A program made the translations under genes and the position numbers. DNA of 64,000 nucleotides from Thiorhodococcus minor (GTDB lineage: Bacteria; Pseudomonadota; Gammaproteobacteria; Chromatiales; Chromatiaceae): positions 1 to 64,000 of the forward strand of contig NZ_JAAIJQ010000025.1 in assembly GCF_010820565.1 (NCBI RefSeq). The letters are read 5' to 3'. The notes under the pieces are model-generated. The model was given only the letters and a program-made list of their open reading frames with translations, was not told the DNA's origin and did not search any database. Positions 34,578 to 46,183 of the stretch are shown here, piece after piece. Positions within the stretch are counted from its first letter, which is position 1, and each line of letters opens with the position of its first letter.

Positions 34578-35984
34578 CTAGTACCGATAATGCTCCGGCT
34601 TGTAGGGACCCTCGACACTGACGCCGATGTAGGACGCCTGAGACTCCGTGAGCTTGGTCAGCTTGGCGCCGATCTTGCCCAGGTGCAGCCGCGCGACTTC
34701 CTCGTCGAGGTGCTTCGGCAGCACATAGACGCCGATCGGATACGCGTCCGGCTTGGTGAAGATCTCGATCTGAGCCAGCACCTGGTTGGTGAAGCTGTTG
34801 GACATGACGAAGCTCGGATGGCCGGTCGCGCAGCCCAGATTCACCAGACGTCCCTGGGCGAGCATGATGATGCGCTTGCCGTCCGGGAAGATGATGTGAT
34901 CGACCTGGGGCTTGATCTCTTCCCACTGGTACTTGCTGACGCTGGCGATATCGATCTCGTTGTCGAAGTGACCGATGTTGCAGACGATGGCCTGGTCCTT
35001 CATGGCGGCCATGTGGTCGTGGGTGATGATGTCCTTGTTGCCGGTCGTGGTGACGAAGATGTCGGCGATCGGCGCGGCATCTTCCATGGTCACGACGCGG
35101 AAGCCCTCCATCGCCGCCTGCAGGGCGCAGATGGGGTCAATCTCGGAGACCCAGACCGTGGCGCCGAGCCCGCGCAGCGACTGGGCGCAGCCCTTGCCGA
35201 CGTCGCCATAGCCGCAGACCATGGAGATCTTGCCGGCGATCATGACGTCGGTCGCGCGCTTGATGCCGTCGACCAGCGACTCGCGGCAGCCGTAGAGATT
35301 GTCGAACTTGGACTTGGTGACCGAGTCGTTGACGTTGATGCCGGGGAAGAGGAGCGTGCCCTCTTTCGCCATCTCGTAGAGGCGATGCACGCCGGTGGTG
35401 GTCTCCTCGGTCACGCCCTTGATGTCGTGGGCGATCTTGTGCCAGTGCTCCTTGTCCTTGTCGAAGGTGCGGTTGAGCACCCCAAGCACGGCCGTCCATT
35501 CCTCGTTGTCGTCGGCAGTAGGAGCCGGAATGGCGCCGGCCTTTTCGTACTCGACACCCTTGTGGACCAGCAGCGTCGCATCGCCGCCGTCGTCCAGGAT
35601 CATGTTCGGACCCTTACCGTCCGGCCAGTTGAGCACCTGCTCGGTGCACCACCAATACTCCTCCAGGGTCTCGCCCTTCCAGGCAAAGACGGGGATGCCG
35701 CGCGCGGCCATGGCCGCTGCCGCATGATCCTGAGTGGAAAAGATGTTGCAGGAGCACCAGCGCACCTCGGCACCCAGCTCGACCAGGGTCTCGATGAGGA
35801 CCGCGGTCTGGATGGTCATGTGAAGACTGCCGGTGATACGGGCGCCCTTGAGCGGCTTGGATGGGCCGTACTTCTCGCGCAGTGCCATGAGACCGGGCAT
35901 TTCGGTCTCGGCGATGTTCAGCTCCTTGCGGCCGAAGTCGGCCAGGGAAATGTCAGCAACCTTGTAGTCGGTAAACTCACTCAT
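34578..35984 (-). CDS. ahcY: S-adenosylhomocysteine hydrolase
   Basis: A 468-residue NAD-dependent enzyme that splits S-adenosylhomocysteine to adenosine and homocysteine, removing the product that inhibits methyltransferases. Visible family marks are the N-terminal [27 protein letters not shown], the Rossmann motif [20 protein letters not shown], and the C-terminal [17 protein letters not shown] that shapes the active site. It carries the long insertion common in proteobacteria. The upstream SAH riboswitch (36009-36097) should turn it on when SAH builds up. metK lies upstream and metF downstream. Confidence 0.97.
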   Translation of the reverse strand: MSEFTDYKVADISLADFGRKELNIAETEMPGLMALREKYGPSKPLKGARITGSLHMTIQTAVLIETLVELGAEVRWCSCNIFSTQDHAAAAMAARGIPVFAWKGETLEEYWWCTEQVLNWPDGKGPNMILDDGGDATLLVHKGVEYEKAGAIPAPTADDNEEWTAVLGVLNRTFDKDKEHWHKIAHDIKGVTEETTTGVHRLYEMAKEGTLLFPGINVNDSVTKSKFDNLYGCRESLVDGIKRATDVMIAGKISMVCGYGDVGKGCAQSLRGLGATVWVSEIDPICALQAAMEGFRVVTMEDAAPIADIFVTTTGNKDIITHDHMAAMKDQAIVCNIGHFDNEIDIASVSKYQWEEIKPQVDHIIFPDGKRIIMLAQGRLVNLGCATGHPSFVMSNSFTNQVLAQIEIFTKPDAYPIGVYVLPKHLDEEVARLHLGKIGAKLTKLTESQASYIGVSVEGPYKPEHYRY

Positions 35985-36008
35985 GGTTAATCAGCTCTCG
36001 ATGAATCG

Positions 36009-36097
36009 TGAGTGAGCGCCGTTTGGACAAAATGGACCCACTCGCGCCGAGCCTGGCCCGATCTCCAGCGGAGATGGGGTTGCAACGCTCCTCGGCG
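36009..36097 (-). ncRNA. SAH riboswitch
   Basis: On the minus strand, directly before ahcY, the sequence has CGCCGAGGAGCGTTGCAACC, a variable stem, GCCAGGCTCGGC, and AACGGCGCTCACTCACG. The CCGAGGAGCG...CAAC / GCCAGGCTCGG / CGGCGCTCAC order is the conserved core of the SAH riboswitch, including its pseudoknot partner (GAGCG with the later CGCTC). In known cases SAH binding raises ahcY expression. It lies between metK and ahcY, so ahcY can be regulated apart from metK. Confidence 0.9.
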
Positions 36098-36148
36098 TGG
36101 GGTTGATCGCAATGGACCCAAGAAGGTCCGCCGCGTCATTCGGGGGGA

Positions 36149-37339
36149 TTAGATGCCAGCCGCCTCCTTCAGCATCTGCGCCTTGTCGGTACGCTCCCAG
36201 GTGAAGCCGGACTCGGCACGGCCGAAGTGGCCATAGGCTGCGGTGTCCTGATACTTGATCAGCTCGCGGTTGGTGAGGTCCAACATGCGCATGATGCCGA
36301 AGGGGCGCAGATCGAAGTGGGCGCGGACCAGCTCAATGATGCGCTCCTCGCTCACGCGGGCCGTGCCGAAGGTATCGATGGACACAGAGGTCGGCTCGGC
36401 GACGCCGATGGCATAGGACACCTGGATCTCGCACTTGTCGGCCAGGCCGGCGGCGACGATGTTCTTGGCCACGTAGCGCCCGGCATAGGCCGCGGAGCGG
36501 TCGACCTTGGACGGATCCTTCCCGGAAAAGGCGCCGCCGCCATGACGGGCCATTCCGCCATAGGTGTCGACGATGATCTTACGGCCGGTCAGACCGCAGT
36601 CGCCCACCGGGCCGCCGATGACGAACTTGCCGGTCGGGTTGATGTGGTACTTGGTCTCGGCCTTCAGCCAGCCGGTCTCGCCCAGCACGGGCTTGATGAC
36701 CTCTTCCATGATGGCTTCGTGCAGGACGCTCTCGCTGACGTCTTCGCTGTGCTGCGTGGAGAGGACCACGGCGTCCACGGCGACCGGCTTACCGTCGCTG
36801 TAGCGCATGGTGATCTGCGACTTGGCGTCCGGGCGCAGCCACGGCAGGGTCCCATTCTTGCGGACCTCGGCCTGACGCTTGACCAGGCGGTGCGCATAGT
36901 CGATGGGGGCCGGCATCAGCATGTCGGTCTCGTTGGTGGCGTAGCCGAACATCAGGCCCTGGTCGCCGGCGCCCTGCGCCTCTTCGGACTCGCGGTCGAC
37001 GCCCTGGTTGATGTCCTTGGACTGCTCGCCTAGCGCGATGAGCACGCCGCAGTTGTTGCCGTCGAAGCCGCACTCGGAGTTGTCGTAGCCGATCTCCTTG
37101 ACGACACGGCGCACGACCGACTCATAGTCGATCTTGAGGTCTGCGTCGGTGACCGTGATCTCGCCGGCGAGCATGACGAAGCCGGTTTTCACCAGGGTCT
37201 CGCAGGCAACGCGTGCCTTGGCGTGGTTGGGATCGCGGCGATAGATCTCATCCAGAACGGCGTCGGAGATCTGATCGGCCATCTTGTCCGGATGGCCCTC
37301 GGAGACGGATTCGGAAGTAAAGATGTAGTCCTTGCTCAT
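36149..37339 (-). CDS. metK: S-adenosylmethionine synthetase
   Basis: A 396-residue enzyme that makes S-adenosylmethionine from methionine and ATP. The substrate-binding motifs are present: [19 protein letters not shown] near the N-terminus, [12 protein letters not shown] for the methionine site, and [19 protein letters not shown] as the phosphate-binding loop. Length matches the family. It is the first gene of the metK-riboswitch-ahcY-metF series and is divergent from the thioredoxin-fold gene at 37544. I see no SAM riboswitch in its upstream spacer. Confidence 0.97.
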   Translation of the reverse strand: MSKDYIFTSESVSEGHPDKMADQISDAVLDEIYRRDPNHAKARVACETLVKTGFVMLAGEITVTDADLKIDYESVVRRVVKEIGYDNSECGFDGNNCGVLIALGEQSKDINQGVDRESEEAQGAGDQGLMFGYATNETDMLMPAPIDYAHRLVKRQAEVRKNGTLPWLRPDAKSQITMRYSDGKPVAVDAVVLSTQHSEDVSESVLHEAIMEEVIKPVLGETGWLKAETKYHINPTGKFVIGGPVGDCGLTGRKIIVDTYGGMARHGGGAFSGKDPSKVDRSAAYAGRYVAKNIVAAGLADKCEIQVSYAIGVAEPTSVSIDTFGTARVSEERIIELVRAHFDLRPFGIMRMLDLTNRELIKYQDTAAYGHFGRAESGFTWERTDKAQMLKEAAGI

Positions 37340-37543
37340 AAGGTATGAGGCCTGGTCTGGGCACGATATCGCGCGTTGATGAAGCCAACCATGATAGCGG
37401 CTCCGCTCATGCCTTCAAACCCGCTGAGATCAAGGGGCTCGGCCGATCGAGTCGAGTCGAGAAAACATGGGACTTGGAATCGGCGGCGCTTCCGGTACCA
37501 TGCCGCGATCAGTGTAACCAAGCAAAGAGCTCGGAGGTTCTGT

Positions 37544-38098
37544 ATGGCTGCGGAGACACCAGTTTGCGATTTCGGCGCCCCAGCGCCGGACTTTTCCCTG
37601 CCCGGCGTCGATGGCAAGACTCGGACCCGCGACGACTGCAAGGGCGAGCGCGGCCTTCTGGTCATGTTCATCTGCAACCACTGCCCCTATGTCCAAGCGG
37701 TGCGCGACCGCCTCGTACGCGACGCGCGTGAGCTGGCCGAGCTGGGCATCGGCTGCGTCGCCATCAGCTCGAACGACGTCGCGGACTATCCCGAGGACTC
37801 CTTCGACAACATGAAGCGGGTCGCGCAGGAGTACGCCTTCCCCTTCCCCTACCTCTACGACGAGAGCCAAGAAGTCGCCAAGGCCTACGGCGCCGTCTGC
37901 ACCCCGGACTTCTTCGGCTACAACGCCGACCTGGGCCTGCAGTACCGCGGCCGCCTGGACGCCAGCCGTAAAGAGGCCGCGGCGGCCGACGTGCGACGGG
38001 ACCTCTTCGAGGCCATGAAGCAGGTCGCGGAGACCGGCAAAGGCCCGAAAGACCAGATCCCAAGCATCGGCTGCTCCATCAAGTGGCGCGGCGAATGA
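37544..38098 (+). CDS. Thioredoxin-fold (AhpC/TSA-like) protein
   Basis: A 184-residue protein of the peroxiredoxin/TlpA-like class with DFSLPGVDGKTRTRDD and the active-site-like FICNHCPYVQAVRDRL (a C-x-x-C in CNHC). In this family the motif CNHCPYV is typical of a group whose function is not settled; thiol-disulfide exchange or peroxide reduction is likely. There is no signal peptide, so it acts in the cytoplasm. The start at 37544 has CGGAGG seven bases before it; the frame itself begins at 37376 without support. It is transcribed alone, divergent from metK. Confidence 0.85.
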   Translation: MAAETPVCDFGAPAPDFSLPGVDGKTRTRDDCKGERGLLVMFICNHCPYVQAVRDRLVRDARELAELGIGCVAISSNDVADYPEDSFDNMKRVAQEYAFPFPYLYDESQEVAKAYGAVCTPDFFGYNADLGLQYRGRLDASRKEAAAADVRRDLFEAMKQVAETGKGPKDQIPSIGCSIKWRGE

Positions 38099-38453
38099 CG
38101 CCCTAGCGAGAAAAAGGTGACGAAAATGCTGGCCATTTCCGCCGCCAATTCTTAATATTAGGAAGTTATAAATTGGTTTTGGGCGGCATAAGTTTGTTTT
38201 GATTCCGGGACTTGGGTGTTTTGGTACAGAATGGCGCTCCTTTGAGGGCGCCACGACCTGGCATCGTCGTTTCAGCGGAGGCTCCCGCTTCTCGTAACGA
38301 ATCCCGCGCTCAACGTGGCAGCACGCCCCACCAACCGCCTGTCGGCGCTGCGCTACGATCCGTCTCATCGATTGCTGTCTCAACGACTAACCGGCTGCCG
38401 ACGGTTGCGGCCTGCGCAACATTTTTGTCACCGATAGCTTAGAGGAGGGGCTC
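38099..38453 (+). promoter_or_regulatory. Upstream region of the Calvin/glycolysis operon
   Basis: This 355-bp gene-free stretch includes an AT-rich patch (ttaatatta and ttataaattgg, ~38150-38175), unusual in this GC-rich window, and a small hairpin tggcgc/gcgcca (~38231-38252). It is the logical site for the operon promoter and possibly for a LysR-type regulator such as CbbR, but I cannot point to a specific box. AGGAGG lies before the transketolase ATG. Confidence 0.45.
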
Positions 38454-40457
38454 ATGTCCTCACGCAAAGAACTCGCCAACGCCATCCGCGCGCTCTCCAT
38501 GGACGCGGTTCAAAAGGCCAAATCCGGCCACCCGGGCGCGCCCATGGGCATGGCGGACATCGCCGAGGTGTTGTGGAACGACTTCATGACCCACAACCCG
38601 TCCAACCCGGAGTGGGCAGACCGCGACCGTTTCGTGCTGTCCAACGGCCACGGCTCCATGCTCATCTATTCCCTCCTCCACCTGACCGGGTATGACCTGA
38701 GCATCGACGACCTCAAGCAGTTCCGTCAGCTCCACTCCAAGACCCCAGGCCACCCAGAGTACGGCTACGCCCCTGGTGTCGAGACCACCACCGGCCCGCT
38801 CGGCCAAGGCATCACCAACGCCGTGGGCATGGCCATCGCCGAGAAGGCGCTGGCCGCCGAGTTCAACAAGCCAGGCCATGAGATCGTCGACCACAACACC
38901 TACGTCTTCCTAGGCGACGGCTGCCTCATGGAAGGCATTTCGCACGAGGCCTGCTCGCTCGCCGGCGCGCTCGGCCTGGGCAAGCTGGTCGCCTTCTACG
39001 ACGACAACAACATCTCGATCGACGGCGAGGTTCGCGGCCACGGCGACACCCCCGGCTGGTTCCTGGACGACACGCCGAAGCGCTTCGAGGCCTATGGCTG
39101 GCACGTCATCCCCAAGGTCGACGGTCACGACCCTGAGGCCATCAAGAATGCCGTCGAGCAGGCGCGCGCCATGGGCGACAAGCCGACCCTCATTTGCTGC
39201 CAGACCATCATCGGTTATGGCTCGCCCAACAAGCAGGGCAAGGAGGAGTGTCATGGTGCCGCACTGGGCGAGGACGAGATCGCACTGACCCGCGAGAACC
39301 TCGGCTGGAGCCATGCGCCCTTCGAGATTCCCGAGAGCGTCTACCAGGGCTGGGACGCCAAGGAGCGCGGCGCGGCGGCCGAGGCCGACTGGAACGCCAA
39401 GCTCGACGCCTACGCCCAAGCCTTCCCCGCCGAGGCCGCCGAATTCAAGCGCCGCATGGCCGGCGAGCTGCCCGCCGATTGGTCCGAGAAGTCGGACGCC
39501 TTCATCGCCTCCGTGGTCGAGAAGGCTGAGACCATCGCCTCGCGCAAGGCCTCGCAGAACGCGCTGAACGGCTTGGGCCCGCTGCTGCCCGAGCTGATGG
39601 GCGGCTCCGCCGACCTGGCCGGCTCCAACCTCACGCTGTGGAAGGGCTGCAAGGGTGTCAGCAAGAACGACGGCGGCAACTACGTCTTCTATGGCGTCCG
39701 CGAGTTCGGCATGTCCGCCATCATGAACGGCATCGCCCTGCACGGCGGCTTCGTGCCCTATGGCGCGACCTTCCTGATGTTCTCCGAGTACGCCCGCAAC
39801 GCCCTGCGCATGGCCGCCCTGATGAAGGTCCCGTCCATCTTCGTCTATACCCACGACTCCATCGGTCTGGGCGAGGACGGCCCGACCCACCAGCCGGTCG
39901 AGCAGATCCCGACCCTGCGCATGATCCCCAACATGAGCGTCTGGCGCCCCTGCGACGCGGTCGAGTCCGCCGTATCCTGGAAGCTCGCGATCGAGCGCAA
40001 GGAATCGCCAAGCTGCCTCATCTTCTCGCGCCAGAACCTGGCGCACATGGAGCGCACCGCTGCGCAGATCGCCGACATCGCCCGCGGCGGCTATGTGCTG
40101 CGTGACTGCGCGGGCACACCGGACGCCATCATCATCGCCACCGGCTCCGAGGTCGAGCTGGCCGTCAAGGCCGCCGAGGCCATGAGCGACAAGGCCATCC
40201 GCGTCGTCTCCATGCCCTCGACCAACGCCTTCGACGCCCAGGACGACGCCTACAAGGAGTCCGTCCTGCCCAAGGCCGTCACCGCCCGCGTCGCCGTCGA
40301 GGCCGCGGTCACCGACGGCTGGTGGAAGTACGTCGGCAGCCAGGGCGCTGTGCTGGGCATCGACCGCTTCGGCGAGTCCGCCCCGGCCGGCGCGCTCTTC
40401 AAGGAGCTCGGCTTCACGGTCGACAACCTCGTCGACACGGTGAAAGGCGTCCTCTAG
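38454..40457 (+). CDS. cbbT: Transketolase
   Basis: A 667-residue thiamine-diphosphate enzyme that moves two-carbon units between sugar phosphates in the Calvin cycle and pentose phosphate pathway. It has the N-terminal [19 protein letters not shown], the TPP-binding [13 protein letters not shown]...NNISIDG, and the pyrimidine-domain [19 protein letters not shown]. Length is that of standard bacterial transketolase. It is first of five genes in the order cbbT-gap-pgk-pyk-fba, typical of autotrophic gammaproteobacteria. The cbb name assumes autotrophy; tktA is equally valid. Confidence 0.95.
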   Translation: MSSRKELANAIRALSMDAVQKAKSGHPGAPMGMADIAEVLWNDFMTHNPSNPEWADRDRFVLSNGHGSMLIYSLLHLTGYDLSIDDLKQFRQLHSKTPGHPEYGYAPGVETTTGPLGQGITNAVGMAIAEKALAAEFNKPGHEIVDHNTYVFLGDGCLMEGISHEACSLAGALGLGKLVAFYDDNNISIDGEVRGHGDTPGWFLDDTPKRFEAYGWHVIPKVDGHDPEAIKNAVEQARAMGDKPTLICCQTIIGYGSPNKQGKEECHGAALGEDEIALTRENLGWSHAPFEIPESVYQGWDAKERGAAAEADWNAKLDAYAQAFPAEAAEFKRRMAGELPADWSEKSDAFIASVVEKAETIASRKASQNALNGLGPLLPELMGGSADLAGSNLTLWKGCKGVSKNDGGNYVFYGVREFGMSAIMNGIALHGGFVPYGATFLMFSEYARNALRMAALMKVPSIFVYTHDSIGLGEDGPTHQPVEQIPTLRMIPNMSVWRPCDAVESAVSWKLAIERKESPSCLIFSRQNLAHMERTAAQIADIARGGYVLRDCAGTPDAIIIATGSEVELAVKAAEAMSDKAIRVVSMPSTNAFDAQDDAYKESVLPKAVTARVAVEAAVTDGWWKYVGSQGAVLGIDRFGESAPAGALFKELGFTVDNLVDTVKGVL

Positions 40458-40465
40458 CCGCTAAG

Positions 40466-40495
40466 CGCCTCGGGCGGCGCTCGCCGCCCGAGGCG
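40466..40495 (+). other. 13-bp perfect hairpin between cbbT and gap
   Basis: cgcctcgggcggc and gccgcccgaggcg pair perfectly with the loop gctc, eight bases after the cbbT stop. There is no T run, so it looks more like a 3'-end stabiliser or processing hairpin than a terminator. Confidence 0.8.
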
Positions 40496-40502
40496 AGCGC
40501 TT

Positions 40503-41706
<1,204 letters not shown>

Positions 41707-41716
41707 AGCTGGCTTG

Positions 41717-41794
41717 GTGGACTTCGCTAAGGCTCGTCCACCCTGCGTTGCTCGCTCCGAGTCGTAGGGTGGACAAGCGCAGCGCAGTCCACCA
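41717..41794. repeat. Second inverted-repeat element in the gap-pgk spacer
   Basis: ggtggacttcgctaaggctc...gtccaccctgcg on the left matches, inverted, cgtagggtggacaagcgcag...gtccacc on the right. It is a diverged relative of the perfect element at 30626-30696. Confidence 0.8.
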
Positions 41795-41797
41795 CAA

Positions 41798-41825
41798 GCT
41801 GGCGGCTGGTAGCTGGAGGCTAACA
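41798..41825. repeat. GCTGG-type heptad array
   Basis: agctggc, ggctggt, agctgga and ggctaac in tandem, directly after the second inverted repeat and ~80 bases before pgk. Confidence 0.6.
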
Positions 41826-41904
41826 GCTTCCCAAGAGGCTTGAGGCAAGGCCCACCTTGGCCCTGAAGCCTTTACACAACTACAAGACCCAAGAGGATAC
41901 GACT

Positions 41905-43086
41905 ATGTCCTTCATCAAGCTCGCCGACCTCGATCTGGCCGGGAAACGGGTTCTGATTCGCTCCGACCTCAATGTCCCGGTCAAGGACGGCAAGGTCACC
42001 TCGGACGCACGCATCACCGCCTCCATGCCCACCTTCGAGCACTGTCTCAAGGCCGGCGCCAAGGTGATGGTCATGTCGCACCTCGGCCGCCCGGAGGAAG
42101 GCGTCTTCTCCGAGGAGAACTCCATGAAGCCGGTCGCCGACGACCTGAGCGCCAAGATGGGCCTTGAGGTCCGACTGGTGCGCGACTACCTGGAGACGCC
42201 CCCCGAGGTTGCCGATGGCGAGCTGGTCCTGCTCGAGAACGTCCGCTTCAACAAGGGCGAGAAGAAGGACGCCGAGGATCTCGCGAAACAATACGCATCC
42301 CTCTGCGACGTCTTCGTCATGGACGCCTTCGGCACCGCCCACCGCGCCCAGGCCTCGACCCATGGCGCCGGCAAGTTCGCGCCGACCGCCTGCGCGGGTC
42401 TGCTGCTGAGCGAGGAGCTGGACGCCCTGCAGAAGGCGCTCGCCAGCCCGGCGCGCCCCATGGTCGCCATCGTCGGCGGCTCCAAGGTCTCCACCAAGCT
42501 GACCGTGCTCGAGGCCCTCTCCGAGAAGGTCGATCAGCTCGTCGTCGGCGGCGGCATCGCCAACACCTTCCTGGCGGCGGCCGGCCAGAACGTCGGCAAG
42601 TCGCTGTGCGAGCACGACCTCATCCCGACCGCCAAGGCGCTGATGGAGAAGATGACCGCACGTGGCGCGACCATCCCGATCGCCACGGATGTGGTCTGCG
42701 GCAAGCAGTTCGACGAGAACGAGCCCGCCGTGTCCAAGGCTGCCGACGAGGTCGCCGACGACGACATGATCTTCGATATCGGCCCCGACTCCGCGCAGGC
42801 ACTGGCGGACATCATCGCCAAGGCCGGCACCATCGTCTGGAACGGCCCCGTCGGCGTCTTCGAGTTCGACCAGTTCGGCGAGGGCACCAAGACCGTCTCC
42901 ATGGCCATCGCCAATGCCCCTGGCTTCAGCCTGGCCGGCGGCGGCGACACCATCGCCGCCATCCAGAAGTACGACATCTACGACAAGGTGTCCTACATCT
43001 CCACCGCAGGCGGCGCCTTCCTGGAATACCTCGAGGGCAAGACGCTCCCCGCGGTTGCCATGCTGGAAGCCCGCTCCAAGGATTGA
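41905..43086 (+). CDS. pgk: Phosphoglycerate kinase
   Basis: A 393-residue kinase that transfers phosphate between ATP and 3-phosphoglycerate; it runs in the ATP-using direction during CO2 fixation. The N-terminal domain has [15 protein letters not shown] and [10 protein letters not shown], and the C-terminal nucleotide domain shows [12 protein letters not shown] and [15 protein letters not shown]-like sequence near the end (GGGDTIAAI). I take the ATG at 41905 ([16 protein letters not shown]), the family start; the frame opens 16 codons earlier. It lies between repeat-filled spacers on both sides. Confidence 0.96.
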   Translation: MSFIKLADLDLAGKRVLIRSDLNVPVKDGKVTSDARITASMPTFEHCLKAGAKVMVMSHLGRPEEGVFSEENSMKPVADDLSAKMGLEVRLVRDYLETPPEVADGELVLLENVRFNKGEKKDAEDLAKQYASLCDVFVMDAFGTAHRAQASTHGAGKFAPTACAGLLLSEELDALQKALASPARPMVAIVGGSKVSTKLTVLEALSEKVDQLVVGGGIANTFLAAAGQNVGKSLCEHDLIPTAKALMEKMTARGATIPIATDVVCGKQFDENEPAVSKAADEVADDDMIFDIGPDSAQALADIIAKAGTIVWNGPVGVFEFDQFGEGTKTVSMAIANAPGFSLAGGGDTIAAIQKYDIYDKVSYISTAGGAFLEYLEGKTLPAVAMLEARSKD

Positions 43087-43100
43087 TCTCACTTCCTAGA

Positions 43101-43131
43101 CCAGCCGCCAGCCCTCAGGGCTGGCGGCTGG
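43101..43131. repeat. 15-bp perfect inverted repeat between pgk and pyk
   Basis: ccagccgccagccct, one base, then agggctggcggctgg form a perfect 31-base palindrome-like hairpin, followed by gtcgctggaagctggaagct heptads up to the pyk start. There is no T run. Confidence 0.85.
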
Positions 43132-43155
43132 TCGCTGGAAGCTGGAAGCTTACAT

Positions 43156-44598
43156 ATGCCAAGACGCACAAAGATCGTCGCGACCCTGGGTCCGGCGACA
43201 GATCCCATTTCCGTGATGGACGAGATGATCGCCGCAGGCGTGGATGTCGTCCGTCTCAATCTCTCTCATGACAGTCACGACCGCCATCGCGAGCGTGCCG
43301 AGCGCATTCGCGAGCGCGCCGTCGCCGCGGGCCAAGAGGTCGCGGTGCTCATGGACCTCCAGGGCCCCAAGATCCGTATCGGCAAGTTCGCCCAAGGCCA
43401 GGTCGAGCTCGCGCACGGCGAAAGCTTCGCGATCGACGCCAACTGCGGACCCGACGAGGGCGACCAGACCCGAGTCGGCACCACCTATGCGCGGCTCGCC
43501 AACGACGTCCGCCACGGCGACACCCTGCTGCTCGACGATGGCGCCATCGAGCTCTGGGTCGACACCGTCGCGAACGGCCGTATCGACTGCAAGGTCGTGG
43601 TCGGCGGCACCCTGTCGAACAACAAGGGCATCAACAAGAAGGGCGGCGGCCTCTCCGCCCCGGCCCTGACGGACAAGGACAAGGAAGACATCCGCTTCGC
43701 CGCCGAGATCGATGCCGACTATCTCGCCGTCTCCTTCGTGCGCAGCGGCAACGATGTCCGGCTCGCGCGTGAGCTCTTCCACTCGGCGGGCGGCCGCGGC
43801 GGCATCGTCGCCAAGGTCGAGCGCGCCGAGTCTCTGAATGACATCGACGACATCATCAACGCCTCCGACGCCATCATGGTCGCGCGCGGCGACCTGGGCG
43901 TGGAGATCGGCGACGCCGAGCTGCCCTCCGTGCAGAAGCGTCTGATCAGCCGCGCACGCGAGCTGAACGCCGTGGTCATCACCGCGACGCAAATGATGCA
44001 GTCGATGATCGAGAGCCCGATCCCGACCCGCGCCGAGGTCTTCGACGTCGCCAACGCCGTCCTCGACGGGACGGACGCGGTCATGCTCTCGGCCGAGAGC
44101 TCGATCGGCAAGAACCCGGTCAAGGTCGTCGAGGCGCTCGATCGCATCTGCCTGGAGGCCGAGAAGGCGGTGACGCGCTCCGGGCATCGCATCGACTCCG
44201 TCTTCGGCCGCGTCGACGAGGGCATCGCCATGGCGGCCATGTACACCGCCAATCACCTGGGCGTAAAGGCGATCGCCGCGCTGACGGAGACCGGCTCGAC
44301 GGTGAAGTGGATGTCGCGTATCAGCTCGGGCATCCCCATCTACGCCATGACGCGCTTCCAGGAGACGCGCCGCAAAGTCGGTCTCTTCCGCGGCGTCTAC
44401 CCGGTCGCCTTCGATGTCGCCAGCACCGACATCCACGAGGTCAACCGCGAGGTGATCGAGGTCCTGCTCGCCGACGGCACCGTCCAGAATGGCGATCTGG
44501 TCATCATCACCAAGGGCGATCGCTCCGGGGTTGAAGGCCAGACCAACATCATGAAAATCATGCGTGTCGGCGAGCACAAGCTCTTGGCCGGAGACTGA
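43156..44598 (+). CDS. pyk: Pyruvate kinase
   Basis: A 480-residue enzyme converting phosphoenolpyruvate to pyruvate with ATP formation. It has [15 protein letters not shown] at the start, [22 protein letters not shown]-like sequence seen as [17 protein letters not shown], the signature in [13 protein letters not shown], and the C-terminal [20 protein letters not shown]. It fits the PykA/type II form of proteobacteria. Only a few bases containing GGAAGCT heptads precede its start, and no classical ribosome-binding site except GGAAG is seen. Its presence in a Calvin operon is common in Chromatiaceae relatives. Confidence 0.95.
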   Translation: MPRRTKIVATLGPATDPISVMDEMIAAGVDVVRLNLSHDSHDRHRERAERIRERAVAAGQEVAVLMDLQGPKIRIGKFAQGQVELAHGESFAIDANCGPDEGDQTRVGTTYARLANDVRHGDTLLLDDGAIELWVDTVANGRIDCKVVVGGTLSNNKGINKKGGGLSAPALTDKDKEDIRFAAEIDADYLAVSFVRSGNDVRLARELFHSAGGRGGIVAKVERAESLNDIDDIINASDAIMVARGDLGVEIGDAELPSVQKRLISRARELNAVVITATQMMQSMIESPIPTRAEVFDVANAVLDGTDAVMLSAESSIGKNPVKVVEALDRICLEAEKAVTRSGHRIDSVFGRVDEGIAMAAMYTANHLGVKAIAALTETGSTVKWMSRISSGIPIYAMTRFQETRRKVGLFRGVYPVAFDVASTDIHEVNREVIEVLLADGTVQNGDLVIITKGDRSGVEGQTNIMKIMRVGEHKLLAGD

Positions 44599-44604
44599 CC
44601 GGCG

Positions 44605-44685
44605 AGTGGGCAGTGGGCAGTGGGCAGTGGGCAGTGGGCAGTGGGCAGTGGGCAGTGGGCAGTGGGCAGTGGGCAGTGGGCAGTG
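44605..44685. repeat. Eleven-copy AGTGGGC heptad array between pyk and fba
   Basis: AGTGGGC is repeated 11 times without error from 44605 to 44681, followed by agtg. Such perfect copies suggest recent slippage-driven expansion. An apparent protein with repeated GSGQWAV across it is an artefact of the repeat. Confidence 0.95.
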
Positions 44686-44808
44686 AAGCCAACCTCTTCC
44701 GCCGCCTTGGCGTCAAGGCGGCTCGCGCTGCACCTAGGCCGTTTCTGCCCGCCGAATTGCCGAATCCTTGGCAGCGACCAATGCGACTGGCGACGTTCTT
44801 GAGAATCT

Positions 44809-44868
44809 GTCCACTGAAAACTGTCCACTGTCCACTGAGCAACTGTCCACTGAGAACTGCCCACTTTC
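44809..44868. repeat. Inverted-orientation CCACTG repeats before fba
   Basis: tgtccactg-type units recur five times (…gtccactgaaaactgtccac…, …ctgagaactgcccact), complementary to the AGTGGGC array. Pairing between the two could fold the leader of fba. Confidence 0.75.
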
Positions 44869-44926
44869 GACAACCGCTCCATCAACAGCAACCGAGCAAC
44901 AGCAACCTTAACGACGAGGACTCCCA

Positions 44927-45991
44927 ATGGCTCTCATCTCACTCCGCCAGATGCTGGACCACGCCGCCGAGCACGGCTACGGCGTGCCCGCCTACAACGT
45001 CAACAACCTCGAGCAGATGCGCGCCATCATGGAGGCCGCCGACGAGACCGACTCCCCGGTCATCGTGCAGGCCTCCGCCGGTGCCCGTAAGTACGCCGGC
45101 GCCCCCTTCCTGCGCCACCTCATCCTCGCCGCCATCGAAGAGTGGCCGCACATCCCCGTCTGCATGCACCAGGACCACGGCACCTCCATGCCCGTGTGCC
45201 AGCGCTCCATCCAGCTCGGCTTCTCCTCGGTCATGATGGACGGATCATTGGGCGAGGACGGCAAGACCCCGACCTCCTACGAGTACAACGTCGACATCAC
45301 CCGCCGCGTCGTCGACATCGCGCACGCCTGTGGTGTCTCCGTGGAAGGCGAGCTGGGCTGCCTGGGCTCGCTCGAGACCGGCCAGGCCGGCGAGGAAGAC
45401 GGCATCGGCGCCGAGGGCACCCTGGACCACAGCCAGCTCCTCACCGACCCGGAAGAGGCCGCGGACTTCGTCAAGAAGACAGGCGTCGACGCCCTGGCCA
45501 TCGCTATCGGCACCTCCCACGGCGCCTACAAGTTCACCCGTCCGCCGACAGGTGACATCCTGGCGATCGAGCGCATCAAGGAGATCCACACCCGCATCCC
45601 CAACACCCATCTGGTCATGCACGGCTCCTCCTCGGTGCCGCAGGATTGGCTCAAGATCATCGACGAATTCGGTGGCGACATGGGCGAGACCTATGGCGTG
45701 CCGGTCGAGGAGATCGCCGAAGGCATCAAGCACGGTGTGCGCAAGGTCAACATCGACACCGACCTGCGCATGGCCTCCACAGGTGCCATCCGTCGCCACC
45801 TGGCCGAGAACCGCAAGAACTTCGACCCGCGCAAATACTTCACCGCCGCCACCAACGCGATGAAGGACATCTGCAAGGCCCGCTACGAGGCCTTCGGCAC
45901 CGCGGGCAACGCCAGCAAGATGACGGCATTGTCCCTCGAGGCCATGACCCACCGCTACGAGAAGGGCGAGCTGGATCCGAAGGTCAACTGA
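44927..45991 (+). CDS. fba: Class II fructose-1,6-bisphosphate aldolase
   Basis: A 354-residue zinc-dependent aldolase that joins or splits triose phosphates; Calvin-type class II enzymes also act on sedoheptulose bisphosphate. The motifs are [15 protein letters not shown], the metal-binding [11 protein letters not shown] (His pair), [15 protein letters not shown] and [18 protein letters not shown], and NIDTDLRMA. Length and motifs match the CbbA group. It ends the operon, with a strong terminator at 46015-46040. The long spacer before it carries two complementary heptad arrays. Confidence 0.95.
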   Translation: MALISLRQMLDHAAEHGYGVPAYNVNNLEQMRAIMEAADETDSPVIVQASAGARKYAGAPFLRHLILAAIEEWPHIPVCMHQDHGTSMPVCQRSIQLGFSSVMMDGSLGEDGKTPTSYEYNVDITRRVVDIAHACGVSVEGELGCLGSLETGQAGEEDGIGAEGTLDHSQLLTDPEEAADFVKKTGVDALAIAIGTSHGAYKFTRPPTGDILAIERIKEIHTRIPNTHLVMHGSSSVPQDWLKIIDEFGGDMGETYGVPVEEIAEGIKHGVRKVNIDTDLRMASTGAIRRHLAENRKNFDPRKYFTAATNAMKDICKARYEAFGTAGNASKMTALSLEAMTHRYEKGELDPKVN

Positions 45992-46014
45992 TCGTCGCAC
46001 CCAATTGCAGCTCA

Positions 46015-46040
46015 AGGGGCGCCTCGGCGCCCCTTTTTTT
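46015..46040 (+). terminator. Terminator of the Calvin/glycolysis operon
   Basis: aggggcgcc and ggcgcccct pair with a 2-base loop, followed by seven T, 24 bases after the fba stop. Confidence 0.92.
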
Positions 46041-46183
46041 GGCCTGCCTCATCCTGCCAGCCGGCCACCAAGGAGGACGCGGCGCCCCGGACGCTCTGAC
46101 AGCCCAGGCGCGATGGCCCATGCTGCCGGGGTGCCCAGCCATTTCGTGCCCCGAATGCAGCCCCAAACCACCTGCCAGCCAAG

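Noticed and set aside
34356-35990. 544-aa plus-strand open frame opposite ahcY
   Set aside because: GC-rich codon bias of ahcY opens the opposite strand; no family match, and ahcY plus the riboswitch explain the region.
37340-37543. SAM riboswitch before metK
   Set aside because: I looked for the known SAM-binding core patterns on the metK strand and saw none.
43150-44577. 475-aa minus-strand open frame opposite pyk
   Set aside because: Antisense shadow of pyruvate kinase, with no recognisable domain.
44613-45236. Protein with repeated GSGQWAV units
   Set aside because: The frame is a translation of the AGTGGGC array and then runs out of frame through the aldolase gene.
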